A stretch of DNA of 64,000 bases from Lyophyllum atratum (lineage: Eukaryota > Basidiomycota > Agaricomycetes > Agaricales > Lyophyllaceae), in the NCBI GenBank assembly GCA_014905825.1, contig JACGCN010000018.1:434001-498000 (forward strand), given 5' to 3'. Numbering within the stretch: the first letter of the stretch is position 1; every line of letters starts with the position of its first letter. Below, in pieces: positions 34,283 to 44,078 of the stretch. The notes beneath the pieces are model-generated. The model did not search any database, was not told the origin of the DNA, and saw nothing but the letters and a program-made list of their open reading frames with translations. Both the position numbers and the translations under genes were made by a program.

Positions 34283-36123
34283 TTACGGATAACTCCTCCA
34301 CATTGCACTCGCAATTTTGTCACACTTTGAGGTCGCATGTCGTACTTCTGCCTGTCGCGCTGGCCCATTTCCAAGAATACCATAAACACCAGGTTGAAGG
34401 TCAATTAGATCATCAAATTCGAAGATCTCCTCTGCATCATGATCACGGATAAAGTTGTGTGTAGCGGCAAGGGCCGGAGGAATGCGGGCTTGAATCTCCA
34501 TGTCATACTCTGGTGGGTGAATCAGGATGACGAAACAGTGTCTCAGCACACCAAATACATTCCGTGCAGAAGCATGCCGGAGGTTGTACAGTTCTTCTTT
34601 GACTGGTCTACAAAATCTATCATCAGCAATAGTTACTGCAAAATGTGATTCATACCTGACTGAAGCGCGCCCCCACTCTGCCAAATGATAACGGACACCT
34701 CGATAAGGAATCAAAAGAGAGTCACACATCCCGAACCCAGCATCCGCAAGGTAGTATTTTCCTTCAGGAATGGTGAGATCTGATAGTCGAGCATCATTAT
34801 ACATGCTTGTATCCGCCGCGCAACCATCCCATCCACTCAGTATATACTGAAACCACATATCAAATCCACAGCATGCGAGCGTGTTCTGACAGACTCCTCC
34901 TTTGCGGTCACGCGCAAGATGTTGTTCCTCGGATGAAGGACAGCAATTGATATGAGTTCCATCCATTGCACCAATCGCACCCTCGAAAAAAGGGAAGAAT
35001 TTCGGGTTCAAGAAAATTCTTGATGGGACAGCATCATGGATAGTTGGAAGGTGCACGTAGGTGGTGTAAAAAGGTGGTGAGGAAAGGGCATTCAAAATCA
35101 TGCAAAATGACCTATACGGAGGCTTGTATTGACGGACATTGGTTGACTGTAAAGTTTTTGCACACATACCTGGATATGGTGGCATTTGCATGTTGAAACT
35201 GCTCCCCAACATGTTGGATTGAAAGACCTGTCACACAGGTATAGAGAAATATAGCCAGGTGCTCTTCTAATGTGATATTCCTAGTGTTCGAAGGTTCAGT
35301 TGCTACAACTGCAAAAGACCGCAACCCAACTGAACTGCAACTGATAGCAACTGGACTTTTAAAGAGGTTCAGTTGGAGCAAATCGGAAGTGCAAAGACTG
35401 CAGTTCAGTTGCGGTTTTTTGTAGTTGTGCAACTGGTTGCAACCGGTTGTGGCTGTGCATTATATGCACCATATGCCCATGTGCTTTACTGTCATTTTGA
35501 GCCTTGGAATATCCAAATCTGGCCAGAATTGATGGAGTTATAGCCAATATAGTATTTGCTGATGCTGAAATTGATAGCAACATTAGAACCTCAATAACTC
35601 TGTCAATTCTTATCCGATTTTCATGAACCAGGACTCGTTTCAAAGCCCCGAAGAAGCCGGACCCTTCGGAACGGTGGTCGGGCCGGTGTGCCGTCGCAAC
35701 CGGTTGCACAACCGGTCACAACTGCAAAAGACCGGTTTTTACCAGTTCAGTTGCAGTTGTTGCCGTTTCGTTGATTCCAGCAACTGGTAGCAGTTCAGTT
35801 GTTCCAGAATTGGGTCAAAAGACCGAACCGAACCAGACTTTCGAACACTAGATATTCTGTGTATCTCATAACCCAGCAGCATGCAGGGCTTCGACCAGGG
35901 CTTGAAAGACGTGTAGCCTCATGCCTAGTTCACACCTGATCCTCTCTGGATGGCCATTGATCAGTTCTTGTACCCAGGCATGACCACTAAGGGCTGAGGT
36001 ATGGTAGGGCATCTTGTCATAGAAAGACACACTAAACAACTAAACTACACCAACCGCAGCATTCACGAAGAAAGCCGCTGCTGCTGCTGCAAAACGGCGA
36101 TGATCAGGAGACGAGGGACGCAT
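34283..36123 (-). pseudogene. PIF/Harbinger A transposase (DDE), copy 2 with its 5' exons
   Basis: The ATG at 36121-36123 opens MRPSSPDHRRFAAAAA. An in-frame TAG follows, then MPYHTSALSGHAWVQELING, LGMRLHVFQALL, a TGA, then DTQNI split by the MITE 35282-35850 and continuing ITLEEHLAIFLYTCVTGLSI. The intron at 35112-35169 leads to FCMILNALSSPPFY. Catalytic parts are AIGAMDGTHINC (first Asp) and YYLADAGFGMCD (second Asp). The third acidic residue normally lies in an I-E-R triplet after ARNV, but here the text is LRHASARNVFGVLRHCF, so the triplet and its Glu are absent. Two stops, a MITE and the missing Glu make the enzyme dead. It is oriented convergently to the Myb/SANT partner. Confidence 0.82.
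35282..35850. mobile_element. hAT-like MITE in Harbinger A transposase exon
   Basis: Tips are TAGTGTTCGAAGG and, reversed, TAGTGTTCGAAAG. The flanks GATATTCC (35274-35281) and GATATTCT (35851-35858) are an 8 bp duplication with one mismatch. The interior is full of CAGTTGCAAC and AACCGGTTGC-type repeats and has no gene. Excluding it restores the QNITLEEH reading of the transposase. Confidence 0.87.
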
Positions 36124-36213
36124 GGGAAATGATTATATAATGTCACACGAAAGTGAACTTGACCTGAAATCCAGACTGGACCTGGAAAGTGATCCGTACT
36201 GAACAGGCTGTTA

Positions 36214-36840
36214 GGGCCTGTTCGGCAACCAAACCTGGGTCAGGTTTGGGGTCAGGTTTGCTTACATAGACATCATGTGATTTGGAAGCGACCGAGCACA
36301 TGTGATGCAGTATTTTAGAAGTCACAAATTGGCACTTTGTGGAGCGGCTTCATTCCGCTGAAAGTATCTTCAGGGATTTCTATATTGTTATTCTGCATAA
36401 ATATACTATAGGTGCTTTCCTTGTCCTATCTAAAATTTGAGAAGCCAAAGCCAACGAGAAAGTATTGAAAAAATATATCTTAAGATTTTCTCCCAAATGT
36501 TTGTCGCAGAGTTTTTTAAAACTCCAAAATTCTAACACTTTCTGACGCCAAGTTCATTCCGCTGGAAGTATTATCAGGGATTTCTGAATTCTTATTTTGT
36601 GTCGGTATACTAAAAATATTTGACTTTGGCCCTGGAAATTTTGAGAAGAAAAAGTGAACAGCAAGATATTAAAAATTAAATTCTAAGATTTTCTCGAAAT
36701 CCCAGGCAAGCTCGGCCAAGCAAACATGGACGATCGCTTGTCGGACGCGACGCGCGCATGGTCGTTTCCAAATCAATATGATGTCCATGTAAGCGAACCT
36801 GACCCCAAACCTGACCCAGGTTTGGTTGCCAAACAGGCCC
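36214..36840. mobile_element. Harbinger-like MITE with 60 bp inverted repeats
   Basis: The left end (36214-36273) begins GGGCCTGTTCGGCAACCAAA. The reverse complement of the right end (36781-36840) begins GGGCCTGTTTGGCAACCAAA and matches for about 60 bp. TTA flanks both sides (36211-36213 and 36841-36843). The interior is AT-rich and non-coding, with an internal near-repeat (CATTCCGCTG followed by AAGTAT at two places). It directly abuts the right end of Harbinger A and shares that TTA. Confidence 0.92.
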
Positions 36841-36949
36841 TTAGTAAGTAAGAGAACAATGCGCACGTGGGTGCATCAAAACCCAGTGGGAAAGCTACCA
36901 GTGGCCGTGGAGACAAGGTTGAATCTAACTAGCCAACTAATTCCTCCCG

Positions 36950-37420
36950 GCCAACCAGATGTCGAGTGCTGTGACGACGGTGTGCTATCCTACATAGCAT
37001 ACTCGTGGGATCACTTAGACACATGCGCGACCGGGCCGAGAGCCCTTATGTTTGTACATATTTACTATGTTGCTGTCTCATCGCATGTCCCTTATGGACA
37101 TGCATCATTAATACTACCATCTTTGACGTGTTCCCGCCCACTTAGCGAGAGACGCAATGGCTCGACCCCGTAGGCCACCGGGCCCTGTGCAGGATGACAG
37201 CACGCCTCGCTCAGGCTCACAGAGCTCCGGTGTCGGACGACAACACCCCTACCTAGGGTTACAGGGTTCATCTACCGGACAGGCGCTCCTCTGAGCCGCC
37301 GTCCCCTTTTCCTCGCCACCCGCCTACTCTACGCGCCGACCTTTCACGAGGTAAGGTGCATTGTAGCACACATGGCTCGAGACTTACTCTCGCAAGAAGC
37401 CCATCTGGACCGGCCGTATC
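36950..37420 (+). repeat. LTR/leader fragment of an unidentified LTR retroelement
   Basis: This stretch shares blocks with 61360-61830 in the same order and orientation: CGGGCCG then CCCTT and TTTGTACATATTTAC, CACAGAGC then CCGGTGTCGG, ATGGCTCGAGA and CGGCC-A/G-TATCACAA. The layout suggests the 5' LTR and leader of one family present twice in the window. Exact edges are not visible. Confidence 0.5.
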
Positions 37421-37724
37421 ACAATGGGGGCAGTGCGGACTTCACTCAAGCGTGATGAAGTCTCTCAGTCCTACTACCTACAACCTCTTTGGAAGGTCGA
37501 ACCCCTCCAAAAAACCCTTCAAATTCAGTCTGCGTAGTCCCAATGTTTCCGATCGTCGATCATTGGTTAGCGCGCCACCGGACCCCAACGGAAAATTTTA
37601 TTATTCATCGTGCAGCCTCGTTGCGCTCCCCAACTGACTAAAGTACTCGACCATCGGACAACCTGCCCTCAAGTCGAACAGTTATTAATTGTTCGACTCA
37701 ACACTTCCCTCCTTCATAACCGCT

Positions 37725-38279
37725 ATGCCTCCTCAGCGAATCCCGTCCAACATGGCAGGAGCGGGTGCTACGACTCCTTCCAACCCCTCTGCCTCCGGGA
37801 AACGACCTGTTACTGGCTCTACCCCTGCGACTGCCGCTGCTTCTCCAGCAGCAGGCGACGCGACTCCTCGCTCGGCGCCGGCCCTCGGAATCCCCAAGGG
37901 CAAGGCACAAGCTTCCTCCTCAGTTCCAATCAACCGCTCACCGACCATCGAGACAGTACCCGATCCTGAGAGCGGATCCCCTCCTGGACCCTCTCTAACC
38001 TTAGACGGTCCTCTGCTGAAACTGGAATCCAAGTTTGCTGGCAGCAAACCTTCTCAGGATCCTCCTCCCCACCAAAGGATGTACCCTCCGACATCAGGAT
38101 CAAGGCGTGAGGGGCGGTTTACAGACGACCGTTCAGAGTCAGCAGCCCCTTCCTTGGTCGGCGGAACCAGCAACTCAGGGGGAAGAAAGGGCACGCCCGC
38201 CTCGTGGAACTCTTGCCCTTTCATATTCGGGGGAATGCCTGCTCTTTCGAAGATTGAGATTAGAGACGAGCCTATCTAG
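37725..38279 (+). CDS. Ser/Pro/Gly-rich ORF behind the LTR leader, possible gag N-terminus
   Basis: A low-complexity ORF (MPPQRIPSNMAGAGATTPSN, Ser/Pro/Thr/Ala-rich, then basic) of about 184 aa that starts about 300 bp after the LTR-like leader. Position and composition fit the disordered start of an LTR-element gag protein, but there is no diagnostic motif. Downstream text in other frames (VFDPDVHYDPLT, ITLTPQDLVQYKEGDEI) suggests a longer gene broken by frameshifts. Confidence 0.35.
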   Translation: MPPQRIPSNMAGAGATTPSNPSASGKRPVTGSTPATAAASPAAGDATPRSAPALGIPKGKAQASSSVPINRSPTIETVPDPESGSPPGPSLTLDGPLLKLESKFAGSKPSQDPPPHQRMYPPTSGSRREGRFTDDRSESAAPSLVGGTSNSGGRKGTPASWNSCPFIFGGMPALSKIEIRDEPI

Positions 38280-38453
38280 TGCTCGAACTTCCGTTACCAT
38301 CAGGTGTTCGACCCCGACGTTCACTACGACCCTCTCACGTGATTCGGCGGAGTAGACGGTCTCCTCCCCGGTCGAGGCGAAGCGGAATCAACCCTCGTTC
38401 GCCACATCCTCTTACGATGGAACACCTCACACAACCATCTACTATGGACCTCC

Positions 38454-39230
38454 TTGGAGCAGGGTATTCAGGATTTCTTAGCCATAACCCTGACCCCTCA
38501 GGATCTGGTCCAATATAAGGAGGGAGACGAAATCAGGTATTCGTTAAATGGAGCGCGTCTCGGGGACATAACACAGCTCGTGCTAGCGGTACGTACATCA
38601 AGTGCTAGACACCTTCGCGGATTTCATGGCTCACTCACGGCCCTGTTCGCAACTGTTTCTGCTACGACCCAGAATTCAAATTCCTGCGCTCCCTTGGGTG
38701 GAATTTGACATCGCGACGACATCTTGCTTACGGTAGCCCTCTTACAACGGCGAGGAGCGGTCGCTGCTACTCACATTCAAAACTTCATCAAGAGTTTCGA
38801 GAGAATCTACCTACGCCCGGAAGACTTGGACTCTATCAGTTCGCATGACTCTACAACTTCTGTCAGATCCCAGTTTGGCATACTTTCACCTCACGAAGAG
38901 CTCAGGAAACTGTCGTTTCGACCGGACTACAGATTGCCCAAGGACCACCCCGACGCATCTGCCCAATCCGACCTTCTTGTAGCTGCGGACGTCCTCATCG
39001 ATCCAGAACTCAAGGGGTTACAGGACCCGTATCATCACCGGGAACGACACACGAACAACATCGAATATGAGACGGCGCCAGGCTTGCCCGCGGAAATGGG
39101 AGGGACTCTACCGTCCATCTCAACTGCTCGCAATCTTTGTTTCCAACTCCCAGACTCTATTTCAAGTATCGGAAGAGGACATGCTATTACTTCGCTTCCT
39201 GGCATCGGCGCCATTTTGCACGCACAGTGA
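38454..39230 (+). pseudogene. Gag-like remnant, frames 38454-38708 and 38724-39230
   Basis: Two successive plus frames (MEQGIQDFLAITLTPQDL; HIQNFIKSFERIYLRPEDLD) read like alpha-helical, non-repetitive protein and follow the Ser/Pro-rich ORF in the same direction. No protease, RT or integrase motif follows before the next gene, so the element would be truncated. The function is not recognised. Confidence 0.35.
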
Positions 39231-40144
39231 CAACCCTCCACGGTAGCGCCTACCGATGCAAGTTCTCAGTCTGGGGGGCCATTGAAGATACAGCCACCGG
39301 CTTCACTTAACAATATGCGCAATGTTCCTCTCCCTCATCACCCCCGTCATCACTATTGGCATTGTCACCATAGTCGATGATGACACGAGAAGGGTCATCA
39401 TCAGAGATGAGCTGTGGCTCAGGCTCCCTGTCTGGTACCCGAGTAGCCGTCGAGTATGCTGCTGATGCGCTAGTGGTCACTCCACGAGCATCCCCATCTG
39501 CGCTGCTGACTGAGGTGGCCATAGCCATGGGACCGGTTGCCAGAACGCTACACATGTCGCAAAATCGGCCTGTAAGTGGTAACCCAGACTGACAAACTGT
39601 AAGGTTATGAGTAAGAAATTTGAACACTTCATCAGCACGCGCACCATTAAACTATTGCGAGGTTTTGAAGGCCCAAAGGCTGCCTTTCTCCTCAGTCTTC
39701 CAACCCGACCCCTTTTTGTCGTCTCCACGCCGCTATCTGCTTGAGCTAATTGATGGGGGTCAGAGCCACGAGGGCGACCCACCGCCCGCTTCATTGGTTG
39801 CAGTATGTTGTGTGAAGCAGAACTGGCCTGGTTCCGTGAACCTTTCAGACGACCAGGGCCTCGCTTATGTCCTGGTGGTGAGGATGGGGTCGAGGAGCAG
39901 CTGTCAAGGTAAAAGATGAACAATGGGCCCAACAGCACTAAGTTCAATACTACTTACATGATTTCATCTGCCGTCAACATTTCCTCCAAGTTATCCGGCA
40001 CTAGCTACGTTCAAAGTTCCACGACCGTCGTGGTTGCGGTCGCGGCTCGTCATGTGACGTTCATTTTTGAGAGTCCGATCCCAACACCGCCGCGAGCGTT
40101 ACAGCACGGTGATTTACCGTCGATAAGTCGTTCTCCCCGCGATA

Positions 40145-41464
40145 ATGGCTACTGAGCAGGCACGCCAAGAGCTTATTAACACTTATCTGGCCCTGATGCT
40201 CTCCCGTAACATTTTTACACCTTATCAAAGCCTGGAAGAGGCCTGTAATCAGTTCAATGTCGATGTCAGCATCATCACTGCACTGCATGAAACTCGCTAT
40301 CTAAACGGGCGCGATCATCGAGTTCCCAAAGCTGGGCAGATGCACCTGGCATGGGAGTATGCTCAGGACCCGCAGGATCACGATCGCTTTGCTCAGATGC
40401 TTCGTGTTTCCCCGCATATCTTTGAAACCATCCTCTCGCTTATCGAGCATCATCCTGTGTTCACCAGCAATTCGAACATTCCTCAGGCACCTACCTGTTG
40501 AGGTGCAACTTGCAGTCACTCTCTATCGCCTGGGCTATGGCAACGGAGCCTCTATCCAAGATGTTGCACGCATGGCTGGCTATTCGGAGGACTCCGTGGA
40601 GAACTTTACGCACCGTTGCTTTGAGGCAATCAAATCTCTTCAGGAGGTTTTTGTTCAGAAGCTTACCACAGAGGAGAAGGAGAGGGAGAAGAGGTGGATT
40701 GATGATCAGCTTGGGTTAAAAGGGGCATGGCGAGATGGTTGGTTGATGTACGATGGGACAACCGTGGTGCTATATCGACGTCCAGGTCTGAACGGGGATG
40801 CTTATTTTACCCGCAAAGAAAACTACGGGCTGAATGTCCAGGTATGTTCTGTACCTCACCATATCTACTATATCCAATTAAGTTTTATTAGATTGGCAAT
40901 GCCCCGTCAAATCTTCGTATTGTCGATTTTTCCCATGGACATACAGGGTCATGCCATGATGCACGTGCTTTTGAGGGTACTGCGGCCCACAGATGGCGGT
41001 AGCTATTCGAGAATGAGTTTGCTTGGGCAGACTCTGCATATCCTTGCACAGACCGATCAATTCCCGTTCATAAAGAGCCAGCCTCATCGATTCTACGAAA
41101 CACCATCTTTGATCGCTACGTCTCCCGCCTCCGTGTTCGATCCGAGCATACCATGGGAAGGTTCCAGTGCCTGCGAGGGCTTCGTCTCCCAATTAACACA
41201 AAATCCGATCATGTTCTTGCCTGCCGCTGGGTCACAATTTGTGTTATCTTGCACAATCTCATCATCGATTACGGAGGTACTGAGTCCGCCACTCAATTTT
41301 CCAGTCTCCATAGTCCCCTTGAGGAAGCAGAGGATATAGACCCTAGGCCAGATCACTCCGACATTGTTCTGCCCACTGGAGAAGCGAAACGGGAGATGTT
41401 GATTGATGTACTCCTGGCATGGGCAGAAATGCACAGACAACGAGACAATGAAGATGAACATTAG
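40145..41464 (+). pseudogene. PIF/Harbinger B transposase, nearly intact
   Basis: MATEQARQELINTYLALML opens the N-terminal part. VEVQLAVTLYRLGYGNGAS is the helix-turn-helix-like part. Catalytic residues are in GWLMYDGTTVVLY (Asp), FAWADSAYPC (Asp) and RVRSEHTMGRFQCLRG (Glu), so the triad is complete. The intron is 40842-40891. Two lesions: a 4 bp direct duplication ACCT-ACCT (40489-40496) shifts the frame before VEVQLA, and an in-frame TAG is at 41000-41002 before LFENEFAWAD. The C-terminus DVLLAWAEMHRQRDNEDEH ends at 41464. The small number of lesions suggests recent inactivation. Confidence 0.85.
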
Positions 41465-41494
41465 TATATTGTGAGTAACAAGTAAGTAGAGTAA

Positions 41495-42725
41495 TTACCA
41501 GTCCAGAGAATACTCATGATGACGCTTTGCAGGAGGCTCAGTACACTTAGACAGTTCATCTGCCTTCCGACAAAACTCCTCGACTGTCCATATACCAGCC
41601 GTATACTCTTGAAAAAGCTGACCGCGTTCGGTGGTGACTTGGACACGCTCATGAACATCTTGCTTACGACGAGCGTCATCTTGTAAGAACTTCATATTCT
41701 CCCTATTCAAATATATGAGAAATATGTAAGGAAATGATAGGGAGAACATACTTTGAGACTTCAACGAGGAGCTCCACTGCACTACGCTTCTTCAGAACGG
41801 TCGAATTAGCAGCTTTCATCTTCTCAATCACCTGGCGTGAAGCAGTAGACGCCCTCGGAAAACGGGTCGCAGAGCCTACAGATTCCTGCGAGCTAAAAGA
41901 CTGTAATTGCGAAGGTGGAGAAGTACCAGGTTCGAAGCCCTTCGTTCGGTCAGAACCAAAAGAACGGTTAGGAGTTTCGGCCGTAGGAGTCGCAGGAGGA
42001 TGAGGAGGGGTCCGAAGAACGGGGTCAATGAAGTCGTCGGGGTGCTGGTGCCATTCCGTTTGGGGTTCAGCTGGCCCAATCCCAGTAACTGCGATAGGAG
42101 TCACATTCGGACGAGAAGCGTACAGGGCATGGAGTCGCGGAAAATATGGCCAGACCCTGACAATTTCATCTAGAACGCACATTAAGTATTGAAAGACAGT
42201 TAAAAGATAGAACACATACCCCAAATATTAACGGCCTCGAAGGGAGTTGACTCATCCGGCCCCGCGCCTTCTATAAAGAAAGCGGGCATGGTCTCCTCAG
42301 GACCACCGACACCCTTGCCCGTCTTACGGAGGCGCTTCACATGCTTTTGATACTCGGAAATGAGCCTTCAAAGGAAAATCTCTTAAAGACTAAGACCAAT
42401 ATAAAAAAGAAGTGAAACTCACGCGTCGAGCTTCCCCTTAACATGATCACCAACAGTTCTGGGATTAATTTTGTAGTATTCCGGGTATATGACTTCAGCC
42501 ATTCGCTTTGCAACTTTGGCTTTGGAGTCTCCACTTGTATTCTAAACCAAATTTGTGAGAAATACCTATCATGTATCAAGAAAGAAAGGTACTCACTTCA
42601 TGCTTATTTTTCTTACCGCAGAAAACCTTATAGTTCTCTGGTTTCTCCAGCTCAGTGATGAGTGCCCAGATGAGTTTGCCATTATCAGCCACCCAGGGAA
42701 TAGCAGGAATGTCGCTTTTAGTCAT
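41495..42725 (-). CDS. Myb/SANT-like Harbinger partner protein (element B)
   Basis: The ATG at 42723-42725 opens MTKSDIPAIPWVADNGKLIW, leading to LITELEKPENYKVFCGKKNK and, after introns, KAKVAKRMAEVIYPEYY. These are the Trp and basic positions of the Myb/SANT-like domain. The middle part has NIWDEIVRVWPYFPRLHALY and SRPNVTPIAVTGIGP, a typical block of this family, then a Pro/Ser-rich linker and a C-terminal helix (KENMKFLQDDARRK to EFCRKADELS). The stop is at 41495. Introns with GT-AG ends join the pieces and I saw no certain lesion. In known Harbinger elements the partner helps nuclear import and end recognition of the transposase. Confidence 0.75.
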
Positions 42726-43138
42726 TATAATATGTAGAATAAATATACCAAAAGAGTGTGGGTGGTTTGGAGGTGCTTAGCACGTAGTAAAGGAAGGTGT
42801 GTCGCGTCGAGTGAGGCAGTGCAGAGGAACGCGCGTCTTTGGCGCATCTGCAGGTCACAAAGCGTCACACGGACATGTCCCACGGACTCTCAAAAATAAC
42901 GTCATGACAAGCCGCGACCGCAACCACGACGGTTGCGGCTCAACTTTGAACGTAGCTACTTGTTCTGACACCATGGGTACACTGGCCAACGAGTCACAAT
43001 GTAAGGAAAATATGTTTCACTGAGAAGTTGACCAGCTCACCCAATAGAAGCCTGATTTCTCGAGAGCTGCAAGCCCGTCGAGTTGACCTGGTGTGACGTC
43101 GTCATATACCCTGCATATTCATCTTTGGAGTCGGCCAT

Positions 43139-43860
43139 CTTCGTCAAGGTGGGGGCACGAGTTTCTAGTTCAAAAAGCAGTCAGCCACAACAGAGAAAAA
43201 AGTTTTGCTAGCTTGGCAGGACTATGCAACCGAGGAAGGGTGAATGTTTGAACGATCGGTGCATTAGCGGTCCATGTTTCAGTCACTTGCAATTTGCTAT
43301 TCTGTGCGTGAAGGCCGAGATGGCATAGGATAGACATGAAAGCTGTGTCATTAGAGCTATAGGAATTGCTAAGAGAGGGAAGAGATAGTCAGAGGACCAG
43401 CTTCACGGCCTGTCAGAGGGCGATTCCCAACAATATTGAGGAGCTGCTGGTTGATAGTGTTGGTGAACGCGCGCAATTACTGTTTGGGGTCACGTGCTGA
43501 CAAACTCCGCTCAGTATCAGTATCAGTAATGTTCACTCCAATCAGTAACCAGCCCAACTTCTGATGCTCAGCACGCTTGAAGTCATTGCCTTGCAATGTT
43601 GTTGCATCATTTTGTGAGTTGATGTGGCGTGGGAATTACTTCGGCACCGGCTGACAACATGTGTCACTGCCTTCAACAACTGTGTTCTCTCCTCAAACCA
43701 ATGTCGGTTCACGCAGGTTGGCCCTCCCAGCCATCCAACGATCAGACTATGATCAGTGGGCATACACTGAACATATTTAAAAATAGATCAGGATTTATTC
43801 CTACTATTATCAATGGATTTATAGGCCAATGCCCGCAGTGTAACCACAGCCAGACCTCCT
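43139..43860. other. Stretch without recognisable gene
   Basis: Flank of the broken AT-hook gene. It has only short frames, a CAGTATCAGTATCAGTA run near 43513 and no element ends that I can pair. Confidence 0.4.
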
Positions 43861-44066
43861 AAGCAGCTGTGGCTTTGGAACGTGGGCGCATCGTCGATGA
43901 CTTGTCCGGGAGGGGCTCTTCGACACAATAAGCTTTGGTAACCACCAGCTGCTGCTTCCTCGCCTGCTTTTCCTTTTTAGCTGCCGCCGCCTTCTCATCT
44001 GCACCATCACTCTCTTCATCTGATTGCACTTCAACAATCTCGTCGTCGAGTGCGACCGTTCCACTT
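43861..44066 (-). pseudogene. C-terminal fragment of an unidentified acidic/basic protein
   Basis: The minus frame reads VALDDEIVEVQSDEESDGAD, then an Ala/Lys-rich run and VVTKAYCVEEPLPDKSSTM, ending in a stop. It looks like the charged tail of a larger gene cut by the copia element at 44079. The family is not recognised. Confidence 0.35.
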
Positions 44067-44078
44067 TTACCAGAGATA

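Larger units (their letters stand above)
23637..35287. repeat. Tandem duplication unit 2 (11,651 bp)
   Basis: Near-perfect second copy of 11990-23636. The differences noticed are one extra C near 24887, three single-base changes, one extra G near 32160 and two extra A in the poly(A). Unit 2 ends at TAGTGT (35282-35287), which here continues into the hAT-like MITE 35282-35850. Confidence 0.95.
10842..36210. mobile_element. PIF/Harbinger transposon A, 25 kb because of nested insertions
   Basis: The left tip (10842) begins GAGCCTGTTCAGTACGGATC. The reverse complement of the right tip (ending 36210) begins CAGCCTGTTCAGTACGGATC, and similarity continues for about 50 bp (GATCACTTTC, AGGTCAAGTTCA). 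Both ends are flanked by TTA (10839-10841 and 36211-36213). The element's own DNA is only 10842-11449, about 21789-23630 and its duplicate, and 35851-36210. It encodes a Myb/SANT-like protein (plus) and a DDE transposase (minus), the usual two-gene Harbinger set in Agaricomycetes. Everything else within it is inserted or duplicated DNA. Confidence 0.82.
40003..42957. mobile_element. PIF/Harbinger transposon B (2955 bp, two genes)
   Basis: Inverted ends of about 75 bp: left AGCTACGTTCAAAGTTCC with GTCGTGGTTGCGGTCGCGGC; right, reversed, AGCTACGTTCAAAGTTGAG with the same GC-rich block, then GAGAGTCCG. ACT flanks both sides (40000-40002 and 42958-42960). It carries a plus-strand DDE transposase and a minus-strand Myb/SANT-like partner, tail to tail. 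It is inserted in an exon of the AT-hook gene. Confidence 0.88.
39307..43138 (-). pseudogene. AT-hook protein gene interrupted by Harbinger B
   Basis: The ATG at 43136-43138 gives MADSKDEYAGY. The frame then fits YDDVTPGQLDGLAALEKSG only if one TA of a TATA run (43103-43108) is ignored. After an intron, an exon reads VPMVSEQVPDNLEEML across the Harbinger B insertion once the element and one ACT are left out, then TADEIM. After another intron come three AT-hook-like segments (KRGPGRLKGS, KRAVGRPRGS, KRGRVGRLRRK), and an acidic tail ends at 39307. AT-hooks bind the minor groove of AT-rich DNA. The family is not identified, and whether it was a host gene or belonged to an older transposon is open. 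Confidence 0.6.

Noticed and set aside
36143..36866. Harbinger A right end and adjacent MITE as a single element
   Set aside because: The two have different tips (CAGCCTGTTCAGTACGG versus GGGCCTGTTCGGCAACC), each with its own partner end.
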